Assembly: GCA_029216955.1 (NCBI GenBank)
Contig: JANAVB010044018.1
Coordinates: 2,287,859 to 2,351,858, forward strand
DNA length: 64,000 nucleotides
From: Iris pallida
Taxonomy: Eukaryota; Streptophyta; Magnoliopsida; Asparagales; Iridaceae
Direction: 5' to 3'
Below, piece after piece: positions 46,874 through 57,854 of this stretch (its first letter is position 1; every line of letters starts with the position of its first letter). Below the pieces are notes generated by a model. It saw only the letters and a list, made by a program, of their open reading frames with translations, searched no databases and was not told where the DNA came from. The translations under genes and the position numbers were made by a program.

Positions 46874-48328
46874 TTAAGAGCTTAAAATGCAAGACATACC
46901 TTCGTCTTCGAACAAATGCGGGTAGCGATTTCGGATGTGGTCCTCGCGCTCCCAAGTAGACTCCCCTAGCGAGTGCTGCTTCCATGCCACGCGAACCAAT
47001 GGAATAGATTGGTTCTGCAACACCTTCACTCGGCGATCGAGGATACCTACTGGTTGCTCTTCGTACGACAAACTCGGTCCAACTGTGATCTCGGAGTGAT
47101 CAAGCACATGATTGCTATCCGCCACGTACCTCCTCAACTGAGATACATGGAATATGTCATGCACTCCCTCCAGCGACGGTGGCAAGGCCAATCTATAGGA
47201 AACCTCTCCAACACGTTCCAAGATATCGAAAGGCCCGATGTACCTTGGACTCAACTTGCCACGTCCTCCGAATCGAATCGTGCCCCTAGTGGGGGATATC
47301 TTCAAGAACACATGGTCACCCTCTTTGAACTCCAAGGGTCGACGACGATTATCTTCCCACTGCTTCTGACGATCCTGCGCTGCTCGCAGGTGGTCCTGAA
47401 TCTTCTTCACTGTCTCCAATGTGCTTAAGACCACCTCGGGACCCAATAGCTGTCGCTCTCCTATGTCGCTCCAATAAACAGGAGACCGACACTTCCTACC
47501 ATACAATGCCTCAAACAGAGCCATCTGAATGCTCGCTTGATAGCTATTGTTGTAGGAAAACTCAACAAGATGGAGATGGTCCTCCCATGAACCACCAAAG
47601 TCAAGCATGCACGCTCTCAACATATCCTCTAGCGTCTGAATGGTATGCTCCGACTGGCCGTCTGTCTGTGGATGGTATGATGTGCTAAACTTTAATCGGG
47701 TGCCCAAACTCTCTTGCATGCTCCTCCAAAAGTGCGAAGTAAATCTCGAGTCACGGTCTGACACAATACTAACAGGCACACCATGCAATCTCATAATCTT
47801 CTCTATATACATCTCTGCCAACACCTCTGTCGACTGGCCGACTCTAAAAAGAAAAAAATGGGCTGACTTGGTAAGTCTATCAACAATCACCCATACTGTG
47901 TCACGTCCCCTAGGACTCCGAGGAAAACTCGTGACAAAATCCAAAGTAATGTGCTCCCACTTCCAATCGGGAATGGGTAGCGGCTGTAATAATTCAGCCG
48001 TCCACTGGTGCTCCGCCTTCACTTGTTGACATACCAAGCACTTGGCAACGAAACGAGCTATCTCTCGCTTCATTCCATGCCACCAATAATACTGTCGTAA
48101 GTCACGATACATCTTGGTCCCTCCGGGATGAATGGAGTATGCCGAACTGTGAGCCTCGGCCATCAGCTCCTGTTGTAGATCTCCATTGGGTACATAAATG
48201 CGATCACCACATCGTAGTGTCCCATCTGAGTGGATCCTCAAACCTGTCTGCTCTCCTGCTTCAGTTCTCTCTTTCAGCCGTCGAAATCTAGCATCATTAG
48301 GCAATGCTACCTTGATGCGCTCTACCAA
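46874..48328 (-). CDS. E integrase with chromodomain
   Basis: 484 codons in frame with the upstream RT-RH block, separated only by TAG at 48398-48400 (CAG/Gln by context). HHCC zinc finger (HPGGTKMYRDLRQYYWWHGM, CLVCQQ; about residues 65-105), core with LDFVTSFP, VSDRDSRFTSHFW and QSEHTIQTLEDML (Asp, Asp, Glu present), GPY/F-type region KISPTRGTIRF and SPRYIGPFDIL, and a C-terminal chromodomain (ILDRRVKVLQNQSIPLVRVAW, ESTWEREDHIRNRYPHLF; about residues 425-475). It would insert cDNA and target heterochromatin. It is intact by motif and is the best preserved gypsy integrase in the window. Confidence 0.9.
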   Translation of the reverse strand: MVERIKVALPNDARFRRLKERTEAGEQTGLRIHSDGTLRCGDRIYVPNGDLQQELMAEAHSSAYSIHPGGTKMYRDLRQYYWWHGMKREIARFVAKCLVCQQVKAEHQWTAELLQPLPIPDWKWEHITLDFVTSFPRSPRGRDTVWVIVDRLTKSAHFFLFRVGQSTEVLAEMYIEKIMRLHGVPVSIVSDRDSRFTSHFWRSMQESLGTRLKFSTSYHPQTDGQSEHTIQTLEDMLRACMLDFGGSWEDHLHLVEFSYNNSYQASIQMALFEALYGRKCRSPVYWSDIGERQLLGPEVVLSTLETVKKIQDHLRAAQDRQKQWEDNRRRPLEFKEGDHVFLKISPTRGTIRFGGRGKLSPRYIGPFDILERVGEVSYRLALPPSLEGVHDIFHVSQLRRYVADSNHVLDHSEITVGPSLSYEEQPVGILDRRVKVLQNQSIPLVRVAWKQHSLGESTWEREDHIRNRYPHLFEDEGMSCILSS

Positions 48329-48397
48329 TGATGATTGTACTTGAAGGTTGGCTAATACGCCGTCTGCTCCTGGTAATACTATCTCAATACCAAGCTG

Positions 48398-50233
48398 CTA
48401 CAAGTCTCTAATCAACTCCTTCTGTGTGGTCAAAAAGTGTGCCATGGGCTTACGGCTCAATGCGTCTTCCACGACATTAGCCTTGCCCGGATGATAATGA
48501 AGCTCGATCTCATAATCCTTCATCAACTCCAACCAACGTCGCTGTCGCATATTCAACTCCTTTTGTGTGAACACGTACTTGAGGCTCTTATGATCAGTGT
48601 AGATATCAACCTTCTCACCGTACAAGTAGTGTCTCCATAGCTTCAAAGCAAAGATAACCGCTGCGAGCTCTAAATCGTGGGTCGGATAATTTTTCTCATG
48701 CACTCTCAACTGTCGTGATGCATATGCTACTACGTGACCAAGCTGCATCAATACACATCCTAATCCCTTCCCGGATGCGTCGCTATAGATCATAAATCCT
48801 CCTAGGCCCGATGGTAGCGTCAAGATCGGTGCTGTGGTCAATCGCTTCTTCAACTCGTCAAAAGCGGTTTGACACTCGTCTGTCCATACAAACTCCTGAT
48901 CCTTGCAAGTCAATCGAGTCATAGGCCCCGCTATTCGAGAGAAATCCTCCACGAACCGTCGGTAGTAACCCGCAAGTCCGAGGAAACTTCTCACTTCAGA
49001 AGCTGATGTGGGAGCGGGCCATGATTTGACTGCTGTGATCTTCTCTGGGTCTACTGATATACCATCGCCCGTAACAATATGACCAAGAAATGCTACCACT
49101 TTGAGAAAGAAATCACACTTGCTAAGCTTCGCGAAAAGTCGCTCATTCCTCAATGTTCCAAAAACTATCCATAGATGCTGCTCATGCTCCTCTTGACTCT
49201 TGGAGTAAATCAAGATATTGTCTATAAAGACTACTACAAATTTGTCCAAGTACTGGTTAAAGATCTTGTTCATTAAATTCATAAAAACTGCGGGAGCATT
49301 GGTCAAACCGAAAGGCATGACCAAGAACTCGTAGTGTCCATACCTCGATCGAAAGGCCGTCTTGGCAATATCTTCCTTCCGAACCTTCAACTGGTGATAG
49401 CCCGATCGTAAGCCAATCTTGGAGAATACTTTTGCTATACGCAGCTGATCAAATAGATCGTCTATACGCGGCAAGTGATACTTGTTCTTCACCGTCACTA
49501 CATTCAATGCTCTGTAGTCAATGCACATGCGCACTGTCCCATCTTTCTTAGGCACAAAAAGAACGGGTGCTCCCCATGGTGATGCACTGGCATGAATAAA
49601 TCCCTTTTCTAATAAGTTATCAATCTGCGTCTTCATCTCTACCAACTCCTTGGGTACCAGACGATATACTCGAGATGAAATAGGCTCGGCTCCGGGAATA
49701 AGCTCAATAGAAAAATCAATATCTCGGTCAGGTGGTAGTCCTGGCAATTCCTCGGGGAATACATCTTCGAACTCGATGATAATAGGGTGCTGTAGGGTGT
49801 CATGCATCATCATATGTGTTCCGGATGTGGGTGCATCACAACTCTCTCCGTCTTCTTTGGTGAACTCAAACTCTACCACATTTGGTGGTCTAAAGATAAT
49901 ACTGCTCCTATGGCAGTCGATGAGAGCAAAATGCTGGCTCGACCAGTCCATTCCAAGAACTACATCAAATGTCGGCATAGGGAATACAAGAAGTCGTGCC
50001 ATCATCTCTCTGCCATTTATCACTACAGGACATAGTCTACAAACACCACTAACAGGCACAACTCCTCCTCCAGTGAGGATTTTAACATTCTTAGCTAAAG
50101 GTGTGATGGGAATGCTGTGTCTAGTGGCAAAACTGGTGGCTATATAAATGAATGTGTGGCTCCAGTATCAAATAGTGTAATAGCAGGAAAAGAAGCAACT
50201 AAAACCATACCTACAATAACTTCCGCCTATGTC
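48398..50233 (-). CDS. E protease end, RT and RNase H; RT active site altered
   Basis: Open from 50059 (553 codons); the protease active site [10 protein letters not shown] lies at about 50180-50145 in a frame shifted by one base. RT shows [32 protein letters not shown] and [10 protein letters not shown], where FIDD is expected: residue 281 is Asn. Motif A reads [12 protein letters not shown], Gly at residue 216 instead of Asp. RNase H keeps its acids ([42 protein letters not shown]). The RT can therefore not polymerise, although the frame is open. Element D sits between this part and gag. Confidence 0.88.
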
Positions 50234-50747
50234 TCTATTGTTGGCCCAATGATTACTTAACCGATTTGCCATAATCAAAAAGGGGGAGATTGTTGGCCCA
50301 ATGATTACATTGTGTTTTTGAATATGGCTAATCAGTTAAGTTTAACATAATGATGTCACTAATATTCATATACTCACTATCATGTTGCTACTTAAACTTA
50401 GCATTGTCCTAATTGTCCTATATTATACTGCTATGCTTGTATCGTACTGCAACATATTTTGTTGGCCTAACATGCTATCATGTTGTTACTTAAACTTAGC
50501 AATGTCCTAATTGTCCTATATTGTATTGCTATGCTTGTATCGTACTGCAACATATTTTGCTGGCCTAACATGTATTTGTAGACATGCAGTAAGCATGATC
50601 TAACATGATCAAACAGGACATAGGCAATGAAGAATTAATGTTGGACCAAAGACGGCGTCATATAAAGGGATTTCTCCGAACCGCCTAACGACCTATCCGG
50701 GGCCTCGCATCGGGGGTTCCGCTGCCCGGTCAGCGGACAGGGGTCGA

Positions 50748-50792
50748 GGGGGCAGCGCCCCCCGTCGGGGGTTCGGGGGCGAAGCCCCCGAA
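50748..50792. other. GC-rich hairpins in D LTR
   Basis: GGGGGC-AGC-GCCCCC (50748-50762, 6-bp stem) and TTCGGGGGC-GAA-GCCCCCGAA (50772-50792, 9-bp stem). Copies at +7616 in the 3' LTR. The block is CpG-rich in an otherwise AT-rich element. Confidence 0.8.
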
Positions 50793-51093
50793 AGGTATTC
50801 AGATTTTCAGATCTGTTTATCTTCGGACGACTGCTGTCAAGGAAAAATATGTCTTCAGTTCTGCTCAGATATCAGAAGAAAGGCGTCATCAAAGGGCTCT
50901 TGGTTTACTCTTGGTTTTCCTATTTATTCCAAGTTTGTAATCTTCAATTTATTGAGTCTAGGAGAATGTGTACGTTGAGTCGCACTGAGTCATCTCAACC
51001 CATAGACATATCTCTCCATGCTCTACCATACAAACAGACCAATTCCTGAACCAAGCCCAAGTTCCACAAAGCCCAAAAGCCAATGGACCAATT

Positions 51094-51257
51094 CTGTCTC
51101 CTGGAGACAGAGTTCGGGCCGAACTCTGCCTCCACACAGAGTTCGGGCCGAACTCTGTCCCCTGATTTTCAGGAACTGATTTTTAGGGCCTGCTTGCTGC
51201 TAGCTGTCCAACGGCCATATTTTTGAATCTTGAGGACAGAATTCTGGCCGAATTCTG
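51094..51257. promoter_or_regulatory. Palindrome array upstream of the D TATA box
   Basis: Three 21-nt inverted repeats with 10-bp arms and a 1-nt centre: arms CAGAGTTCGG / CCGAACTCTG at 51108-51128 and 51137-51157, arms CAGAATTCTG / CCGAATTCTG (one mismatch) at 51237-51257. CTGTCTCC / GGAGACAG at 51094-51110 adds a fourth. They end 14 bp before the TATA box. F has related runs at the matching place. Confidence 0.7.
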
Positions 51258-51270
51258 CCTGTCCCGAACC

Positions 51271-51280
51271 CTATAAATAG
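51271..51280 (+). promoter_or_regulatory. D LTR TATA box
   Basis: CTATAAATAG, 1032 bp into the LTR; transcription would start near 51305. The copy is at 58887-58896. Confidence 0.75.
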
Positions 51281-51818
51281 GCCTTGGTTTCTCTCATTTG
51301 AAATCATCCACTCTTCTATTCTTCTTCTCTTACATAGCCTATATAGTCAAGAGCCTTACTCTTCCAATCTACTAGCCACAAAACTTCCTAAGCCCCAAGG
51401 TGCTCAAGTGCGATTCAGCTAGAAGTTTTTGTGCAAGAGTTGAAAAGAAAAGTCACTTGGACAATTCCAAGTCGCTTGGAAAAATCCAAGCAAATCGCCA
51501 CTGCGATCCTCTGTAAGAAGTTGACGTGCTCTTCTGAAGAAAAGGCACGGGTTGTAAACTACTATTTCACAAATAGTGGATTTGAATCCTGAGCTAGAGT
51601 TCTCAGGCCTGGACTAGTCCTCCACGAGGGAAACCAGGTTAAAACTGCTGTGTCTGCGAATGCTCTTCTGATCTTTATTCCTTCCGCATTTATTTCTGAT
51701 TTATTTACTATCTTGATAGTTGTTTTTGTGGAGGTGATATAGAGTTAATTTTTATTTGGTGATTATTGACACAAACTCTATTCACCCCCCTCTAGAGTTG
51801 CCTACACGTGTTTTCAAT

Positions 51819-51830
51819 TGGTATCAAAGC
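51819..51830 (+). other. D primer-binding site
   Basis: TGGTATCAAAGC, two bases after the LTR; one change from the initiator-Met tRNA site TGGTATCAGAGC common in copia elements. Confidence 0.85.
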
Positions 51831-51885
51831 AAGGTCTCTATTGTTAGGCTTAACATCCTTAGAGTAGATCCTTGTTTATTTGTGT

Positions 51886-52896
51886 ATGGCATCATATTCT
51901 TCCTCCTCTGATGAAGAGAGTTTTACTTCTAGTAGCATATACAATCATGTTTCTTCTAAATGCAATAAGTGCTCTAAGTGGAAAGCCATGGCTAACCATT
52001 CCTTAAAGTTTGCTAAGGCTTTTCATTCTACAAATGAAGAACTTGTAGAAAAGGTTATTCATTTAGAAGAAGCTAATGAGTTTTTGAGAAATAATAACAA
52101 TGATTTATTATCTAGACTTGACTCTCAAAACTCATCTTGTGTTTCTTTAAAGAGTTTGAATGATTCTTTAATTTTGAAAATCAAATCTCTTTCCTCATCA
52201 ATAGAAGATCTTAAGAAGCAAGCAAATGAGTTAAATCATTTGCATGATTCTTCTGTTGACTCTTTAAAGAAACAAAATGATGATTTTATTTCTAGAATTG
52301 CTTTATTTGAAAAAGAGAATTATGCTTTAAATGCTAAATTTGATTCTCTTACTTGCTTGCATAATGATTTGTTATTAGAACATGATATTCTTAAGACCAA
52401 ATCCATGTATAGTGATTCTCTTACTTGTGTGCATAATGATTTGCTATTAGAACATGGTATTGTTAAGACCAAATCCATGCATAGTGATTCTCTTACTTGT
52501 GTGCATAATGATTTGCTATTAGAACATGATATTCTTAAGACCAAATCCATGCATAGTGATTCTCTTACTTGTGTGCATAATGATTTGCTATTAGAAAATG
52601 ATATTCTTAAGACCAAATCCATGCATGCTCACTCTAGAAATATTCATCATTCTAGTATGTCACATGTTCATAATCATGCTCATTCTGATACATGTGCACA
52701 CACTAGTATTAGGTGCTTCTATTGCTCTCGCATTGGACACATGAGTGTAACTTGTCCTATTCGTAGGAGTTTTTCTACCAATGCTAGAGTAAATAGTATA
52801 TGGGTCCCTAAAGCTAACAAATGTGGATCCAAGTTTATTTGGATACCAAAGTCTTCGCCTAATGTTGTAGGTGGAGCTTCTTGTATTGGGATATAG
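51886..52896 (+). CDS. D gag-like protein with CCHC knuckle and 24-aa repeats
   Basis: 336 codons from the ATG at 51886 (MASYSSSSDEES), the first ATG in this frame after the PBS. Residues 40-150 look like a coiled coil (Leu, Lys, Glu, Asn rich). Four 24-residue repeats (SDSLTCVHNDLLLEHDILKT pattern) lie at about residues 150-245. A zinc knuckle CFYCSRIGHMSVTC (CX2CX4HX4C) is at 277-290, followed by IWVPKANK and FIWIPKSS, as in Sirevirus gag tails. The usual gag core is not recognisable, so it corresponds to the C-terminal half only. It may bind RNA and allow packaging by a partner's proteins. No stops or frameshifts. Confidence 0.8.
   Translation: MASYSSSSDEESFTSSSIYNHVSSKCNKCSKWKAMANHSLKFAKAFHSTNEELVEKVIHLEEANEFLRNNNNDLLSRLDSQNSSCVSLKSLNDSLILKIKSLSSSIEDLKKQANELNHLHDSSVDSLKKQNDDFISRIALFEKENYALNAKFDSLTCLHNDLLLEHDILKTKSMYSDSLTCVHNDLLLEHGIVKTKSMHSDSLTCVHNDLLLEHDILKTKSMHSDSLTCVHNDLLLENDILKTKSMHAHSRNIHHSSMSHVHNHAHSDTCAHTSIRCFYCSRIGHMSVTCPIRRSFSTNARVNSIWVPKANKCGSKFIWIPKSSPNVVGGASCIGI
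52350..52625 (+). repeat. 72-bp tandem repeat inside D gag
   Basis: Four in-frame units starting near 52338, 52410, 52482 and 52554; the middle ones are almost identical. The length is a multiple of three, so the frame is kept. Confidence 0.88.
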
Positions 52897-55800
52897 CACC
52901 AAGGAGCGTGTTGGTGGTTGCAAAGCTCAAAGGTCATCTTCTAAGCAATTGCACCAACACAAGTGTGGCCACTAGAGCCACTTTGGTAACATGCTAAACG
53001 ATTCTATTTAAATGGTTTATATTTGTTGAATCTAGCATGTTTCTTTTGATGTCTTGCTACTAGCTCACATTGATATCTTTTAGTTGCTTATTATATAAAT
53101 CAATGTGAGATATAATACTAGCATGCTTAGTTAATTTTCTTATTATTTATTTTATCTGGCATGACTAGTTGCATAGCTTTAAATGATTAGTTCACTCTAT
53201 GTAGTTTATCACTCATTTTCTAGTAGTGTGACACTTTTATATTTGCATGCTCGCTATTCTTTGTCTTTATAAAGCATGCATATCACTCTAGTTCATTGGA
53301 GCTTGATTCCTGAATTTTGTTTTAAAGTTTGACTCTCCATTTTTAATGTTTTGAGATAGTTACTTCTTGCCGATTTGTATTTAATATTTCATTAGTTCTT
53401 GTGAATATATGTGTTTAGCACAAGCCTTTTATCACTTGATAAGTATATACTTATACTTCTTTTTAATCTTGTGCTTGCATAATATATTCATTATTATTTT
53501 GATTATCCTCTTGAGAATCAATTATGTCTTTGCCTAATAAAGTCTATTTATATGTGTTTTTGAATTTGTGATAGTTTTTTCAAACATTCACAAAGGATAC
53601 ATGACTATATTCATTAAATCTCCATTTACATGTAGGTCATGTATTTCTTATATTGATATCTATTTTTGTATAAATATCTTTATGTGGGCATATGAGTTAA
53701 GCTCAAGTTTTATATTATTTTGAAAGAGTATTTATTCATACTTGTGCTTACCTTATAATTTGGCTATTGATTCTTTTGACCAAATTTGTGTTATCTTTTC
53801 TTGAATCAATTAGCTTATTCCTTAAAGTCTTCTTTTTGATGATATCTTATTGGCTTTTATTTGTTGACTTTATGGATACATGTCTTTCACTCTTATTTTG
53901 ATCTTTTTTGCTTAACCAATTTTTCAGCCTGATTTCAGTTCTATCACCAGAATCCAGAATTCGGGCCGAACTCTGCCCTTACCAGAGTTCGGGCCGAATT
54001 CGGCCTGGCTGTTCCAGAACCTGAAACAGCCTCAGCCGTTGATCAAATTATAGATCCAATGGCCATTATTGATTCCAAATGCTGATTTTTATTTATTCAA
54101 ATGCCTTTAAGTTGGAATGTTGAGAGAAAATATTTATTAGTGTCTTGTTCATGACTTTTATGAAAGTTCTTTTAAGAATTGCTTGGTTTTGTGCTTTACC
54201 TTACTTGTTGAGATCATCATACTTATTTTGAGTATGAATCTTCTATATTTTTATTTTCATAAAGTGTATTTTGAAAATATTTGTTTTGAAAATATTCTTA
54301 GCAAATTTTGATGACCATTCTTTCATTATTATTTGGGTATTTACCTCTCTTATTCAAAGTGATTTTTATACTTTGATGTTGTTTGATGATATTGCATATA
54401 TTCCTCTAAATCTAATTTCTTAAAAGTAAAGAACATTTTGGGAACAAGCCGAAAGGGTCCTTCTTTCATACAGGTGTAAATAGCCTGAAGCGACACGGTG
54501 CACTAGTCTTCGGACTACCGCTAGCTGGGAACCGGCCCCTACAGCTAACCCAAAGTGATCAACACTTTATAGACTTAAGATTTATTAAGGTCTACATGCA
54601 ACCATTATCTAGTTCTGGATCCTCCCCTAAGTTCCAGAATACTTCATCATTTCTAGCCTTATATTTGAGCTACAAATTTTTATCATTATTGCCCAATGAT
54701 GTTTTGTAGCACATGAGAATACATGTAATTGATATATTATACTTCTCATGTCCTTAGCTATTATGGGTTGATTTTCTACTTTGAGATTTTCCATTTCTAG
54801 AGAATACACTTTCATAATGGTTATAATTTTGCACTCTCTAGATCAATCTATTATTTCATTATCTTGGGTTAATCTCAATATTTTTGGCAAAGAGATTTGC
54901 TTTATTGTATTTTCATGAACATCTCTTTTGTCCTTTACTTGATGAGAGTCTAATTCATTTACTTGCTATCTTATACTCTTATCCTTGCTTAGCAAAGAGT
55001 ATATAAATCATTTTGATCATTCAAAATGTATTATCCTTATTATGAACTCTATGCTTAAGCATGTATTTTTTTAGTGTTAGTGACTTAAGATTTAATGAGC
55101 CATTTATCATGTTAATGGCCTATCTCATTAATCTTAATTAGTTATGTAGCTAGCTTGCTTATTTGCGATGTATTGTTAAGCTACATAATTTTTGTTCACT
55201 TTCACTCATCTAGCTATCTTCTTGAACTTCAATCTATATGTGATATGCTAGTTTACAAAAACAAGATTTATGAATTCTTTCTGATTTGTATTCTATTTTA
55301 GATACATATGTTTGGTTTCTAAAATTAGTTTGACAAATTTTTTATTTTATCTTGTTTCCATTGAGATTTGTGATTCATCGCTTTAACTTCCTTTCATACC
55401 AGTCATTGACAAGCATCTCTTAAATTTCTCTCATCTTTTGAGTCTTGATTTTATTATATTATCATTTCTTTGGAATAAATTTGCAATGATTTAAATAAGA
55501 TTGACTCTTTTCTATATTTTCCATTGGTTTGTTTATATGGTTTTTAGATGGGATTTATGACGGATCATAATTATTTAATGGTTTACTTTATAAATGATCC
55601 TAATGATTGAGTAGTCCTATATTATCTAATTATGTGGTTATCAAGTTAATTTATTACTCTACTTTGACTACTCATGGATTATCACATATGCTCTTTGCTA
55701 TTTGAACTTCATTGGTTTCTCATTTAGTATTAGCAAGGTTGGATTATTACCCGTTGATGGGTACATATGTGGTAAAACATGCATAGTCCTTGTAAAGCAA

Positions 55801-57840
55801 TAAGTTGGTTGATCATTTCTTAATTAGATAATCATGGACATGATATTTGAGCTTTATTATTTTTGAGCTATATTTTGACTTTCCTCATGATTGATTTAAT
55901 TGACTTTCTTCATGATTGATTTAATTGACTTTATTCATGATGACATTTTTTTTTAGTTGTATTTTTATCTTTTGAGCTATATTATGATTCTCATCAGGAT
56001 TGTTTTTAATGGACCTTATTATTCCTTTTCATGATTATATTTTTCTAATGGACCTTATTATTCCTTTTCATGATGATATTTTTCTAATGGACCTTATTAT
56101 TCCTTTTCATAATGATATTTTTCTAATGGACCTTATTATCCCTTTTCATGATGATATTTTTCTAATGGTCCTTATTATTCTTGATCATAATAATATTTTT
56201 CTAATGGACCTTATCTCTTTTCATGATGATCTTCTTCTCAAAAGATAACATGCATTGATCTATCATATTTCAATATGATATTCTTCTATATAGGTTAATG
56301 TATGTCGTCTTTTGATCACATGTGCTAAATTGAGATATTATTTTGATCGTTCATCTTTAGTGACTATTTTATTGGATATCTCTCCTAAAGATGACATTAT
56401 TTGTTTTATGTCGTTTTTATAGCCTTATATGCATTGAGCAAGGGGGAGAAATCAATAGTTGATTTACCCCTAGATCTTGTAGTTATCATTTTATTTATGC
56501 TATAAGTGCTTTGGAACTAGATACGCATATTTTAAGGGGGAGCAAATAAATTGGTTCAATTCATTTATACCCTTTAATATGTCGTATACCTAGTTCATCA
56601 TTGACCAATATTTTTATCATTTTTTATATCTTAGTGATTGAGGTCATGATACTGTTATTTTTTGAAAGGATTATGAGAGTTTATGCAATTGTTTTCATCA
56701 TATTTCTTTGATATGAGTCATATCGTTAATATTTACTTTCGTAATTTATCTTGATGACTATTGTGCTTTCTTTGATATGACTTTCTATGATTTGGCTCTC
56801 TTTGTATGTTTAATTGATTTGGCTTTCCTTGTTGAGGACTTACCCAAAATTCATGATTTTATCTATACTGGTAATAGTTTGAGGGGGAGCATTTAAGTCG
56901 ATTGAATTTCTCCTTCTCAAATATTTTTCTCCTTTACCTTCATGTTTATTTTAAAGAGTATTCATAAAGCATGATATGGTAATTGAGTTCAAATGCATGA
57001 ATTTTGGATAAGCAAATAGATTTGTAAATAATGAGATTATTTTATATCAATTGCCTTATTTTACATTGATCATTCGTTTACTTTGTTCCACAATTTATCG
57101 GTGGACAATTGTGCTATCATAGTTTTATTGATCAATGTTTCAAGTTTATATATTTATATCAATTGCTCTATTTTACATTGATCATTCGTTTATTTTGTTC
57201 CACAATTTATCTGTGGACAATTGTGCTATCATAGTTTCATTGATCAATGTTTCAAGTTTTTATATTTCAATTGATATCAAATTTGTCTATTTCAATATCT
57301 CAATTGGTATCTTTCTACTTTGATATCTATTATTTGCAATTATCTAATCCTTATGGTTTTTGACTGAATTTTTTCTCTTCCAAAAGTTTTTGGATGTCCT
57401 TCTTGGATTTCATGTAATACTATGTTTTTGATGTCTTTCTTGGATTTCATGTAATACTATGTTTTTGGATGTCTTTCTTGGATTTCATGTTGGTAAACTA
57501 TCTATTGATTATTTTCATATTTTTTTAGTTTTACCAACTATTTGTGTTTTGACAAGCTATTTTCTATTTGGCACTCTACATTGGGTATGTAGTTTCTATA
57601 CTTGTCTTTACACACTTCTCCTATTGTTCCTCATTTAGTATATCTTGATCATGATTGTCTATGCCTTCCTCCTTTTGCTTGAGTTTTGGTTTATCTCTTA
57701 TTATGGGGGAGCTTATTTTTGATCATGTCAAAGGGGGAGAAATAAGTTTAAGTTAGCACACTATCTTCTCGTAGTATGTGTTTATTAGTGATATATGCAT
57801 CTATCATATCTGTCTTAAACTTAACCGATTTGCCATAATC
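52897..57840 (+). other. D long AT-rich non-coding interior
   Basis: About 4.9 kb without a supported gene. It holds a palindrome pair of the LTR type (53954-54004), a 39-bp tandem repeat (56009-56245), a 112-bp direct repeat (57044/57156), three TTGGATTTCATG units (about 57400-57490) and G-rich PPT-like motifs near 56440, 56534, 56881, 57704, 57731 and 57841. Short ORFs here have no domain. Confidence 0.75.
56009..56245 (+). repeat. 39-bp tandem repeat in D interior
   Basis: Units start at 56009, 56048, 56087, 56126 and 56165, with a shortened one at 56204. Each opens ATGGACCTTATTATTCC and ends ATTTTTCTA. Read in one frame it gives MDLIIPFHDDIFL repeats, but there is no start context or domain. 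Confidence 0.9.
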
Positions 57841-57853
57841 AAAAAGGGGGAGA
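56440..57853 (+). other. Multiple polypurine tracts of D
   Basis: AAGGGGGAGA or AAGGGGGAGC motifs near 56440, 56534, 56881, 57704, 57731 and 57841-57853, the last touching the 3' LTR. Repeated PPT-like motifs upstream of the 3' LTR are a known Sirevirus trait. Confidence 0.75.
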
Positions 57854-57854
57854 T

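Larger units (their letters stand above)
50239..51816 (+). repeat. D 5' LTR (1578 bp) with internal PPT-U3 duplication
   Basis: Starts TGTTGGCCCAATGATTAC, continues with a copy of the upstream PPT region (CCATAATCAAAAAGGGGGAG), then at 50291 the LTR start is repeated. It ends CACGTGTTTTCA. A CG-rich hairpin block lies at 50690-50795, palindromes at 51094-51257, the TATA at 51271-51280. The small ORF at 50849-51049 is not supported. Confidence 0.9.

Noticed and set aside
50700..50795. GC-rich hairpins as bacterial terminators or contamination
   Set aside because: They occur in both LTRs of D at the same offset, within plant retroelement sequence.
51819..51830. Possible tRNA-related sequence
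   Set aside because: It is the PBS of D, complementary to a tRNA 3' end; no tRNA gene fold is present.
53000..57800. Search for copia pol remnants in D's interior
   Set aside because: No integrase, RT or RNase H motif was recognised in any frame; only repeats and PPT-like tracts.
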